Shown here piece by piece: positions 25,523-33,558 of a stretch of DNA of 64,000 bases (positions within the stretch are counted from its first letter, which is position 1; every line of letters begins with the position of its first letter). The position numbers and the translations under genes are program-made. Origin of the DNA: Dehalobacter restrictus DSM 9455 (GTDB taxonomy: Bacteria > Bacillota > Desulfitobacteriia > Desulfitobacteriales > Syntrophobotulaceae); the NCBI RefSeq assembly GCF_000512895.1, contig NZ_CP007033.1, positions 402,001 to 466,000 on the forward strand, read 5' to 3'. The notes beneath the pieces were generated by a model. The model worked only from the letters and a program-made list of their open reading frames with translations. It ran no database searches and had not been told where the DNA came from.

Positions 25523-25661
25523 AAAGTTGAAAATTTCAATTTTAACATTGGCATTTACCCTATTATGTGCCAATGTTGCATTTGCCTTTAATTGGGGTTC
25601 GAGTGGTTGTTATTCTCGCCTCAGTAATCAAATTTATCAAGTATACGGTTATTCCGTTTAG
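25512..25661 (+). CDS. Lactococcin-972-like exported peptide precursor
   Basis: This is a 49-residue peptide with a clear Sec signal (KISILTLAFTLLCANVAFA) and a 24-residue mature part beginning FNWGSSGCYSRL and rich in Tyr. GGAGCAG precedes the ATG. The arrangement of small Sec-exported peptide, large DUF1430-type membrane protein and ABC ATPase is that of lactococcin 972-type bacteriocin systems. The mature part is much shorter than lactococcin 972 itself and has one Cys. It could be a bacteriocin, a signal peptide or a degenerate remnant. Confidence 0.65.
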   Translation: MIGRKLKISILTLAFTLLCANVAFAFNWGSSGCYSRLSNQIYQVYGYSV

Positions 25662-25764
25662 TTATAATATAAGGAGTTTGAAGGTTCGGTTACGATATGT
25701 CGATATGGAGGCATTCTTTCTTTCAGTATTTGCCACGATTTATAATAGAAGGGTTTTTTGTCCT

Positions 25765-27747
25765 ATGAAGAAAATAAAACTGATAATCATATACTTGTTA
25801 ATCACGATTGGCTTTATTTTTAACGGAGAATTGTTCATTCTTTATCTGGATGGTTTTCAAGAATCCTATTACCAGTCAAGCTTTGATTTTGTTAACCGGG
25901 AAGCCGCTATAGAGGAAAAAGAAGTCATCCAGGATTTTAACGATGCGGGGAAGGCGTACGATGTCGATTTCTTCTTTGTGGACAGTACAATAATTTCGGC
26001 ATACGCCAAAGAGATAACGATATTCGGCACGCCGAATGCCTTGAAAACCCTGCAAGCCAATGGTATTTTTGAAGGAAAGCATAACAGCCTTTTTATGGGA
26101 GAAACACAAGTTAGATATGCAGATTTCAATAATATTAAGACGATTGAAAAGTTCAAAGACTGTTATTACATAGGCGATCAATCCCAACAGGAAGCGATGC
26201 GCTTATTCAAAGCGAGCCTGGTAGGTAAATACGGAGGCGGACTCCCTAAATTGTTCAGTTCCGATAAAGAGACCTGGTTGAATCTATTGGCAGTTTGGTC
26301 TATTGTTTTTGGCTTGATCCTGCTGCTGACGATTTATGAAATCATCAGCCTGAAGAAGGAGATCATGGTGCGGATAACCCTTGGGGAGGATGTCAGAGCC
26401 GTTTTCGGCAGAAATGCATTGGCTGATATCGGTATCCTGGTTAGCGCGTTCATTAGCGTGCCGTTCATATTAAGCCTATTATCCAATTCCAATGTACTTT
26501 TTAAGATTCAAGCCCTGGCCTTGGTCTTTCTGGTGTTCATGCTTGCCAATACCCTGATCAATGCAGCCGTTTTGCGCGTTAACTTTAAAAAAGATATCGC
26601 CGCCAGACGCTCCGGCGGCGGACTACTTACAGCCAACTATATCCTGAAAACCATAACCACCATACTGACCATCATTGTCCTATCCAGTAATTTCGCCATA
26701 CTGACGCAAGGATATCTGATGTATAAGCAAGGCGACTTCTTCTCCGAACATAAGGATTATAGTTACTATCAATTGAATTACAGGGTGAATAATCACCTAG
26801 GCAAAACAATATCAGATACCGAGACGATGAATCAAGAATTCTATAAACGATTTCAAAACTATTCCTTGCAATACAACGATTTAACAGCTAATTTCAGCAG
26901 CCCGTACCCTGTTATCTTAATCAATAGAAACGCCTTTGAAGAAATATCAAGAGTAAGCAATGCTTTGACAGCGACGGTCGAAAGCACCGACGACGATTAT
27001 TATATTCTGATCCCGTCCGGTATATCGGAGGATTCTCAGGAATGTTTTATTGCGAAAGAAATGATCACCGCTTTTTTTGGAGAAAAAATTCTTTCAAGCG
27101 TTAAAACCAAAGTATATGACGGCAACATGAGTTTTGTGGGCATTCATAATCAGCCGAACAAGTACGTAAGCCGACCAATGGCGAACCCAATCATAATTTT
27201 CAATAATACGCTTCAACAAATTGATGAATATCAAGCAGGTAACGATATGTACTATGCCTATGATACGATGTACAATATCCCCGAACAGGACCTCAATCAG
27301 TTCATCGCGGAGTATCAGCTGTCAGATCAAATCAGGGTCAAATCCAATGCCCTGGATGTCTATGAACACAATTGGGCGATTATCTTACGCAATGTGAAAT
27401 TAGTCGTTATTTTATCGATCTTCTTGCTGGCGCTTGAAATCGCGCTGATCAGTTTTATTATCAAACTTGAGTATCAGTTCAACGCTATGGAACTGGCGCT
27501 GAAAAAAGTACTTGGATACTCGCTTTTTGCCAGGAATATCCGGTTGATACGCCTCACTTTAGTCGTTTTTCTGCTGAGCGTAATGCTGGCGTTTTTGCTT
27601 AGAGGACTTTTGGGGATTGCCGAGGGGGCTGATCTCATCTGGGGAGGACTCATTTTGCTGGCGCTTGAGTCAGTATTTATCGCTAAGAAGGCAGGTACGA
27701 TGGAAAAAGCCAATGTACCGGCAATTCTAAAAGGAAGGGTATTATGA
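25765..27747 (+). CDS. Bacteriocin-associated 7TM-type integral membrane protein
   Basis: This membrane protein has about 660 residues with an N-terminal helix (IKLIIIYLLITIGFIF), a long external region, helices near residues 180-200, 225-265 and 290-320, another external loop, and three C-terminal helices. The pattern matches the DUF1430/bact_immun_7tm proteins paired with lactococcin 972-like peptides, which resemble MacB/FtsX permeases. I chose ATG 25765 (MKKIKL), though the frame is open further upstream. It ends in an ATGA overlap with the ABC ATPase gene, so the two probably form one transporter or immunity complex. Confidence 0.75.
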   Translation: MKKIKLIIIYLLITIGFIFNGELFILYLDGFQESYYQSSFDFVNREAAIEEKEVIQDFNDAGKAYDVDFFFVDSTIISAYAKEITIFGTPNALKTLQANGIFEGKHNSLFMGETQVRYADFNNIKTIEKFKDCYYIGDQSQQEAMRLFKASLVGKYGGGLPKLFSSDKETWLNLLAVWSIVFGLILLLTIYEIISLKKEIMVRITLGEDVRAVFGRNALADIGILVSAFISVPFILSLLSNSNVLFKIQALALVFLVFMLANTLINAAVLRVNFKKDIAARRSGGGLLTANYILKTITTILTIIVLSSNFAILTQGYLMYKQGDFFSEHKDYSYYQLNYRVNNHLGKTISDTETMNQEFYKRFQNYSLQYNDLTANFSSPYPVILINRNAFEEISRVSNALTATVESTDDDYYILIPSGISEDSQECFIAKEMITAFFGEKILSSVKTKVYDGNMSFVGIHNQPNKYVSRPMANPIIIFNNTLQQIDEYQAGNDMYYAYDTMYNIPEQDLNQFIAEYQLSDQIRVKSNALDVYEHNWAIILRNVKLVVILSIFLLALEIALISFIIKLEYQFNAMELALKKVLGYSLFARNIRLIRLTLVVFLLSVMLAFLLRGLLGIAEGADLIWGGLILLALESVFIAKKAGTMEKANVPAILKGRVL

Positions 27748-28352
27748 TTGAAGGAATTAATCTCACCAAAAAATTTGATGGGCTGACTCTATTTCAAGAC
27801 TATAATTTTCTGATCGAAGACAAGGAATTCGTATGTTTTTTTGGCGCCAGCGGAACGGGGAAGACCACATTATTAAACATGATTGGTTTAATAGAGCCGA
27901 TTGACGCCGGAAGTTTGAGAATTAACGGAATAGAGTACACTACGAATAAGCAAAAACTGGCGTATTATCGCTCTGTCGTCGGTTTTCTATTTCAGAATTT
28001 TGCGCTGATCGAGAGTAAAACAGTTGAACAAAACCTTGAGTTGATCAGGCAGGGCAGCCGCACGAATTATACGATTGAAGACGTGCTGGAAAGAGTCGGG
28101 TTAGAAAGTAAACTGCATAGTAAGGTTTATACACTGTCCGGCGGAGAGCAGCAGCGCGTAGCGTTGGCTCGTTTATTTCTTAAAAAATGCGATATCATTT
28201 TAGCGGATGAACCAACAGGATCGCTGGACGCCAAAAACGCTCAAATCATTATGGATATTCTACTTTCGCTGAATGCCGAAGGTAAAACCGTCATTATCGT
28301 GACACATGATCAAAAAATTAAAGATAAGGCACGAAGGGTTATCGAACTATAA
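27744..28352 (+). CDS. ABC transporter ATPase of the bacteriocin-like cassette
   Basis: This 202-residue ABC ATPase of the MacB/LolD type carries the Walker A GASGTGKTTLLN, Q-loop LFQNFALIE, signature LSGGEQQRVALARL, Walker B IILADEPTGSLD and H-loop VTHD. All catalytic parts are present. It is translationally coupled to the preceding membrane protein. In lactococcin 972-like systems this ATPase works with that protein in export or self-protection. Confidence 0.93.
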   Translation: MIEGINLTKKFDGLTLFQDYNFLIEDKEFVCFFGASGTGKTTLLNMIGLIEPIDAGSLRINGIEYTTNKQKLAYYRSVVGFLFQNFALIESKTVEQNLELIRQGSRTNYTIEDVLERVGLESKLHSKVYTLSGGEQQRVALARLFLKKCDIILADEPTGSLDAKNAQIIMDILLSLNAEGKTVIIVTHDQKIKDKARRVIEL

Positions 28353-28465
28353 ATTTTGATTTGAACGTATGCTAAGGCAACGTCATTTATAAGTCAATAT
28401 GTTTCGGTTAATCTCCATTGCGTATTAGAGCAAACATGTTGCGTCTGTTTAAGACGTTGTGAATA

Positions 28466-28732
28466 GTGGGCCATTATTCAACCGATCATGCTGATATGAG
28501 ATTTCAACATCACTGGATCATAGCGGCAGCAACTGAAAAACCTATTGATTGGGAAGAATGGGGAAGTACAACTGAAGAAACAGTATGCTTGTGCGTCTAT
28601 GATGTTGCCACAAATTCCTATGTTGTTAGGGACAAGGATTTACCCCGTCCTGCCGGAATGATCATTTCGCCGGATAGCAAAACAATTGTATATAAAACCT
28701 TTAGGGGGAATTATATCAACCAGAAAAAATAA
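28466..28732 (+). pseudogene. C-terminal fragment of the 22331-type lipoprotein
   Basis: Residues ADMRFQHHWIIAAATEKP to YINQKK match the last 75 residues of the lipoprotein at 22331-23473 with few changes. No start signal, signal peptide or upstream domain is present, so it is a truncated duplicate. Like its parent it is followed within 50-90 bases by a c-di-GMP-I riboswitch, showing that gene end and riboswitch were copied together. Confidence 0.85.
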
Positions 28733-28784
28733 AACGTACAGCACAGTGCGCTGTTGCTTCATGTTATTTTGAATATGGAAACGA

Positions 28785-28866
28785 AAAGGGCAAACCTGCC
28801 TAAAGGCAGGGACGCAAAGCCGCGGATCTAAGGCATTTTTTGGTGCTATGACAGCCGGGTTGCCGT
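28785..28866 (+). ncRNA. c-di-GMP-I riboswitch (GEMM-I), copy 2, apparently orphan
   Basis: The core AAGGGCAAACC, hairpin CTGCC-TAAA-GGCAG, GGACGCAAAGCC, CTAAGG and GACAGCCGGGTTGCC are all present. A terminator with an eight-T run follows 15 bases later, a classical transcription-control platform. There is no gene on this strand for more than 1 kb, so its target was lost or it yields only a short RNA. Confidence 0.93.
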
Positions 28867-28880
28867 CGAGGCATATTGCT

Positions 28881-28907
28881 TAGCCCTTTTATGCGGCTAT
28901 TTTTTTT
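28881..28907 (+). terminator. Terminator of the riboswitch expression platform
   Basis: TAGCC pairs with GGCTA around a nine-base loop and is followed by eight T. It lies just downstream of the second c-di-GMP aptamer. Confidence 0.8.
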
Positions 28908-29029
28908 GTTAGGACGATAAGGAAGAGTTTTAATTCTATTGCATTAGTATGACAATTTTTATTACAAGGTATAACTGAACTATGTAGTATGTACATGATG
29001 CAAATAGTTTTGCTTACAACAGAAAACAG

Positions 29030-29380
29030 TTAAAAAATCTTATTCGTAATATGCTGTTTCGTTTCCAGTAGAGTTTTCACCATAGCCGTCACAATTCTAA
29101 GGTCACGCTCATCACACAAACTAAGAAGCGGGATCAACTGTTCTCTTTCAGTATTCGTGCATTTATTTTCTGGGAAAAAGATCGTATCCGTAGATATCTT
29201 TAGTTCCCGAATGACTTGAAAAAGAATTTTATAGCTGGGTTTTTGATTCTCATTTTCAATGGACATAAGGTAGCGCGGCGTTATATGTATCCGTTCCGAT
29301 AACTGGTCGCGTGTAAGGCCTTTTGCTTTGCGGGCAGTTTTAATAATCCCGCCCAGTCTGTCAAAATCATTGTGATTCAT
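29030..29380 (-). CDS. XRE-family helix-turn-helix regulator
   Basis: This 116-residue protein has an N-terminal HTH (IIKTARKAKGLTRDQLSERI, then ITPRYLMSIENENQKPSYKILFQVI) and a helical tail. GGAGGTGA lies correctly before the ATG on this strand. Proteins of this type control conjugative elements and phages in Firmicutes. It is the only leftward gene in this stretch and faces away from the sigma-like gene, consistent with a repressor of a mobile-element promoter in between. Confidence 0.85.
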   Translation of the reverse strand: MNHNDFDRLGGIIKTARKAKGLTRDQLSERIHITPRYLMSIENENQKPSYKILFQVIRELKISTDTIFFPENKCTNTEREQLIPLLSLCDERDLRIVTAMVKTLLETKQHITNKIF

Positions 29381-29579
29381 TAGTTCACCTCCAATATCAG
29401 TTTACAGTTCCTGTTTGAATGAAAAAACGAGTTACTGCATCTATTTATACAGGAACTAGCAGAACACATTTTATTAAGAGATCGCATTAATGGATTGGCA
29501 ATAATTAAATATGTCAGGTGGACCCGCTAATAAAAAAAACGTGAGTTTGGCGGGGATATTTTCATGCTTAATTACCGGT

Positions 29580-29615
29580 ACCCCTCTGAATTCGTGTTCA
29601 GCGGGGTGTTTTTTT
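29580..29615 (+). terminator. Intrinsic terminator
   Basis: ACCCC-T-CTGAA pairs with TTCAG-C-GGGGT around a six-base loop, followed by a T-rich tail with seven consecutive T. Confidence 0.85.
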
Positions 29616-29887
29616 ATGCCAAAGCATTATGCGGCAAAAAGACCAGCCGCTATTTATAATTAGCGGCTTGGCGTGATGAAGCATACATCAGTATTTATGC
29701 TTGCTTCAAATTTTAATAATGAATTGTTAAAAAAAGTCTCCAATGCACAAGGGGAAAGTTTAGCCTTCATATAGAACTGTCAGAACCTAAAAATAAGAAT
29801 CTGAAATTCATAAACGCTCATTTGGGCTGTATCCAATTGGGTGTTTTTTGCTGTAAAAGAGGTGTTTTTTCCGGTTGCCGCTCGCCT

Positions 29888-29929
29888 CCCTCTGTTTTGG
29901 TTTTCTACCTAAAAAACCGAAACGGAGGG
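29888..29929 (+). promoter_or_regulatory. 17-bp hairpin masking the ribosome binding site
   Basis: CCCTCTGTTTTGGTTTT pairs with AAAACCGAAACGGAGGG over all 17 positions, two of them U-G. The 3' arm contains GGAGGG, the ribosome binding site of the gene at 29937. The loop has eight bases. It should silence translation unless opened. Confidence 0.75.
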
Positions 29930-29936
29930 TTATATT

Positions 29937-30359
29937 ATGGCAAGAATCAATTTGCGGAATTACTATTCGGTTGATATACCTGATCTTTTTGTTGAAGTAA
30001 CTGAGGAGGTTGCGGATTTACTCAGACAGTATAACCGAAAGGACCATGCAGATTATGAACGAAGGCGTATACACAAGGCGTATTATTCTCTTGATGCTGA
30101 CGATGGTATTGAAAAAGATGTAGTCTTACTGGTCTTATCTCCGGAGGAAGTCTATGAAAGAAAACTGAGCAATCAAGAATTGTATGCCGCTATAAACAGG
30201 TTGCCAGAAAAGCAAGCAAAGCGCCTTTATGCTCATTTCTTTCTGGATATGAGCATAGCACAAATCGCCAGGATTGAAAGGGTTGGCAAAAGTAGAGTAT
30301 CCCATTCGATAAATCAGGCGCTAAAAAATATAGAAAAGTTTTTAATAAGCAATTTGTAA
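29937..30359 (+). CDS. Sigma-70 region 4-like mobile-element regulator
   Basis: This 140-residue protein has a C-terminal half (LPEKQAKRLYAHFFLDMSIAQIARI, then SRVSHSINQALKNIE) matching sigma region 4, without region 2. Such proteins are standard cargo of Tn916/Tn1549-like elements, where they act as regulators. Its ribosome binding site is enclosed in a perfect hairpin. Together with the XRE gene it points to an element remnant here. Confidence 0.8.
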   Translation: MARINLRNYYSVDIPDLFVEVTEEVADLLRQYNRKDHADYERRRIHKAYYSLDADDGIEKDVVLLVLSPEEVYERKLSNQELYAAINRLPEKQAKRLYAHFFLDMSIAQIARIERVGKSRVSHSINQALKNIEKFLISNL

Positions 30360-31128
30360 AGGAGGAAACAAACGGCTGAAAATCTGTTGATACAGACTTG
30401 CGAGGACCTCACCGTAAGGCTTGAGAATACAAATCATGCTATTTCCGTTGGATCCGTTGATTTCCAACACTAATCATCGGCTGTTTCGCTCTTGTAATGT
30501 ATATTTGTAATGGGCTACCATCTGCTGTGCTCGTTGTTACTCATTTTGGCTCGTTCACACGAAAGCCAGATGGGTTTCGGCCAGCTTAAGCGAGTATTTA
30601 CAATGAGAGAAGGCCGACAGTTTAACGAACGGATTTTTGTTACGCTTATTTGTACAATCAAACCAAAAAATATTGGAGTTTGCATCAGGACATTGTTAGA
30701 ATCAAGTTGTCCAATTTACTCGGAAAACATAAAATGAAGCAGAAGTCTTATCGGAGCTCGCCGGTATAAGACCGGTGACCATATGCAAGATACTAAATGG
30801 ATTGAAATAAATCAGATTGATAAAATATGTGCAGTGTTTAAGCATAAAAGTTTTGACCGCTAATCCGCAAGGATGGCGGTTATATTTTGACCTTTTTAAT
30901 TGTTATAAGATTTTGAGTTTTCTCTAGCATTAGACAGGATATGAGGAAGATAAGGAGAATTGTTACACAAATAGTCAATTTTGCCAGACAAAGATATAAA
31001 AATGACAAATATTCGGAGGTTCAATAAAAATGCTTACGCTGATTTATAATAAATCTGTGTGATATCGAATCTCTGAAATTATTAAGAAATACGACAAACG
31101 AGCTGCTGTGAAATAATGGATGTGAGCT
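30360..31128. other. Decayed mobile-element DNA without a credible gene
   Basis: An AGGAGG follows the sigma-like gene directly, but the frame after it (GCT GAA AAT ...) has no start codon, as if a downstream gene were deleted. A short frame at 30510-30737 lacks a ribosome binding site and family resemblance. A hairpin ACCGC..ATCC-GCAA-GGAT..GCGGT lies at about 30858-30885. The rest is AT-rich. Confidence 0.5.
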
Positions 31129-31614
31129 TTGGGGGTGACTAAATTGTCGGAGCAACACACTTGCAGAATCGAATATCTTAAGAGATTAAAAGAATCATCT
31201 AGGGAAGCTGTAGAAAACACTGATTATTTTAGTGATTTTAATGAATATATGCACATTAAGAGACCAGTTGAAGATGAATTGCTAGAACTACTAAAAAAGC
31301 AATTCAATCAGAAAAACCGCAACTCATATTACTGTGGTGGTGTGGGTGATGGAAAGTCACATATAATCGCATATCTTAAAAATACTCATCCGGACTTACT
31401 AAACAAATTCAATATTCACAATGATGCTACAGAAAGCTTCCAACCAACCAAGACTTCGCTTGAAACATTAAATGAATTTTTAGATGATTTTTCGGATGAA
31501 AGAATTGATGTTGAAGGCAATTGGGTTAATGGAGAAGTAGGAGTACGGCATGAGGTTAGTAGAAAGTCGAGAAATAATGCCTATATTTTTGCTTTGATAG
31601 ACAAAATACGTTAA
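31129..31614 (+). pseudogene. dptF: Truncated dptF, phosphorothioation-dependent restriction ATPase
   Basis: The first 125 residues read like DptF: a helical N-terminus, FNEYMHIKRPVEDELLELL, the P-loop CGGVGDGKSHIIAYL, then NIHNDATESFQPTKTS and LNEFLDDFSDERI. DptF belongs to the DptFGH restriction complex that cuts DNA lacking phosphorothioate marks. The family is several times longer. Here the frame switches to an unrelated tail (from VEGNWVNGEVGVRH) and stops. No dptG, dptH or dnd genes follow, so this is a remnant. The start (TTG 31129, GTG 31135 or TTG 31144) is uncertain. Confidence 0.65.
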
Positions 31615-31628
31615 ATGAAGGTGATGGG

Positions 31629-32390
31629 ATGTCTTATAAAAGATATAAAAGTGAAATAGCTTTATCAAAACCAGAAAAAGTGAATATAATGTCCGAATAC
31701 ATTGCTTATTATGAGCGCTTAATAAATGAACAAGGCCTCGATATTCTTAATGTCAAAATACCACGTGATGTATTTGCAAATATATTGGATGAAATAGGTG
31801 GCGTTTTAAACCAAATGGCAATCGAAATGGCTAGTGAAGATGGCCCGGTAAAGGAGTTTCTTGAAGCGAATCCATTGCCACCGCATATGAAGGAATTATT
31901 GCTAGATGATTTTCGGGTGTTTTCACTTCTTTTAAATGCGCTTAAACAATGGGTTTCCGCAGAATCACAATCAACAGATAGATACCTTCTTGGTGGCACC
32001 GCTCGGGCAACTTGCAGAGAGGCTGTGAATAAATGCATTGTTACAGGTGAAGAACTTGGTGAAAATCCTGAGCTGCATCATCCGCTTAGAGATGGCAGAC
32101 CACCGATTTTGTTAAGTAAAAAAGGACATAACTTGGTCGAACAGAACAACCAGATAAATAGTTCTGCAAATTCTGATGATGATAGCGATAATGAGGTCTG
32201 GAATATCATAAAACAAATAAGAACTAAGAAAAGCCAGTCGTGGGCGCAGCTTAGGGAAGGTTGTAATGCGATATTAACCGGAAGTTACAATTGCCGACCG
32301 GGAGCTAAATCTTTTGCAAATGTTGTAATAAGGGATACCGGCTTATCAGCAAGTGATATTCTCGAAATGCTCGATAACAAGGGCTTATAA
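31629..32390 (+). CDS. Unknown protein with HNH-like motif
   Basis: This 253-residue protein is not assigned to a family. It is helical for about 130 residues (IPRDVFANILDEIGGVLNQMA), followed by CIVTGEELGENPELHHPLRDGRPPI and KKGHNL, which resembles an HNH/ββα-metal core (HH, then a His about 15 residues later) without the usual zinc Cys pairs. A Ser/Asp-rich linker precedes a C-terminal helical domain (SWAQLREGCNAILTG). GAAGGTGATGGG precedes the ATG. Its place next to a dptF fragment and a small partner gene hints at a defence or nuclease role. Confidence 0.5.
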   Translation: MSYKRYKSEIALSKPEKVNIMSEYIAYYERLINEQGLDILNVKIPRDVFANILDEIGGVLNQMAIEMASEDGPVKEFLEANPLPPHMKELLLDDFRVFSLLLNALKQWVSAESQSTDRYLLGGTARATCREAVNKCIVTGEELGENPELHHPLRDGRPPILLSKKGHNLVEQNNQINSSANSDDDSDNEVWNIIKQIRTKKSQSWAQLREGCNAILTGSYNCRPGAKSFANVVIRDTGLSASDILEMLDNKGL

Positions 32391-32417
32391 ATGATTTACA
32401 TATAAAGGAGTACAGCC

Positions 32418-32732
32418 ATGGGACCGATTGAAAATAAAATTAATGATGACATGAAGAATATTTACTTTACTGCAAAAAGAGATATTGGCTACACTGCATC
32501 GCGTTTTATGCAATTAGTGTCTCAAAAGGGAGGCCTTCAGGCGGCTAAACAACTCATAGCAAAAGAGGGCGGCACATATGGCTTCGAAGTATTATGGGAA
32601 AATAAACGACTAGATTTATCTGTTGAAGCTCTTGTTTTAAAGTCTGAGTATGTAACTTTATTTTCTGACGAAGAACGGATGCTTTGTAGGGATAGACTTA
32701 AAAAATTCGGATACGATACGACGGCTATGTGA
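32418..32732 (+). CDS. Conserved hypothetical protein, possible partner of 31629
   Basis: This 104-residue protein has the pattern GGLQAAKQLI, GGTYGFEVLWENKRLDLSVEALVL and LFSDEERMLCRDRLKKFGY. I associate this kind of domain with proteins near restriction or HNH nucleases but cannot name it. AAAGGAG lies nine bases before the ATG and 27 bases after the preceding gene, so it is probably the same operon. Confidence 0.6.
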   Translation: MGPIENKINDDMKNIYFTAKRDIGYTASRFMQLVSQKGGLQAAKQLIAKEGGTYGFEVLWENKRLDLSVEALVLKSEYVTLFSDEERMLCRDRLKKFGYDTTAM

Positions 32733-32815
32733 TCAAATGAATATCAGAATTTCTGAATTGGCTTTCTGATGGCAATGAAATAAAGACAGGAAGCGAGTAA
32801 AGGAGGCGGTCTACT

Positions 32816-32947
32816 ATGATGATTAGCCCGGAAGGCTACTATGAAGAGCATCTCAAGGGAAAAACTAAAGAAAAGATTATGACCGCCATGCGTGGTCTTA
32901 AACAAGAAATAGGTCACCTTAAAAATACGATGGAAAGCTCAGACTAG
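32816..32947 (+). CDS. Small helical protein, unknown
   Basis: This 43-residue ORF (MMISPEGYYEEHLKGKTKEK and on) has an excellent AAAGGAGGCGG before the ATG. It is predicted helical and charged. The next gene begins five bases after its stop, so the two are probably co-translated. The function is not recognised. Confidence 0.6.
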   Translation: MMISPEGYYEEHLKGKTKEKIMTAMRGLKQEIGHLKNTMESSD

Positions 32948-32951
32948 GGAA

Positions 32952-33443
32952 GTGTCCCTCCCTGAGGGGAAAGCCATCAGCGTACCCGATGTGGAGGGCC
33001 TGATCGAAAAGAAGTGGCGGAAGAAAGAAGAATTAATAAGCAACCTCAAATCGCTTGAGGATTTAGCGCACAAGCTGATAGACAGAGTCAACACTCTTTC
33101 AAATAAGCTGAAACATCGTGAAAAGGAAATCGCCAAATTAAAAAGCGATAAAGAGAACCTGGAGAAAAAAGTAGGAGACTTAGAGGAAGCGATATTTAAA
33201 CTTTTTCGCTACATTCAGCTTGATTCAAGCGACCAAACAAAGGTGATTACCCAAAGAGCGTTGAAAGATATCTATACCAATCCGAATCCGATAGACTATT
33301 TCATGACGTTTGAATCCAACATTCAATCCTCGCAAAAAACGGATGAGCTGCCTGAAAAGAGTAAAGTTACCAGCCTGACGGATCTACTCCAGGCTAAGTT
33401 TAATATAACAGGCCCCATGGGCAGTGATAATGGTTCAAAATAA
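32952..33443 (+). CDS. Coiled-coil protein, unknown
   Basis: This 163-residue protein begins with GTG. Heptad-rich sequence at about residues 18-80 (KKWRKKEELISNLKSLEDLA, LSNKLKHREKEIAKLKSD) forms a coiled coil. The C-terminus is polar. It follows the 43-residue gene directly. Together they may be a small accessory operon of the mobile element. Confidence 0.55.
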   Translation: MSLPEGKAISVPDVEGLIEKKWRKKEELISNLKSLEDLAHKLIDRVNTLSNKLKHREKEIAKLKSDKENLEKKVGDLEEAIFKLFRYIQLDSSDQTKVITQRALKDIYTNPNPIDYFMTFESNIQSSQKTDELPEKSKVTSLTDLLQAKFNITGPMGSDNGSK

Positions 33444-33558
33444 CAGGAGGGTGATATCGTTGACCACTACATACTTCACGGGGTGCGGGATACCATCCTA
33501 TGAAAAACGGGTGACTATTTCAATCGATTTTATGAGTATCTTCAGTCAAATATCCTCC

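Larger units (their letters stand above)
29381..29936. other. Regulatory intergenic region between divergent mobile-element genes
   Basis: There is no credible gene here. It holds the XRE ribosome binding site, an intrinsic terminator at 29580-29615, and, at its right end, the long hairpin that covers the ribosome binding site of the sigma-like gene. The part between 29620 and 29880 shows nothing else I can identify. Confidence 0.6.

Noticed and set aside
30510-30737. 75-codon open frame in the gene-poor stretch
   Set aside because: No ribosome binding site, no domain, and unusual composition compared with neighbours.
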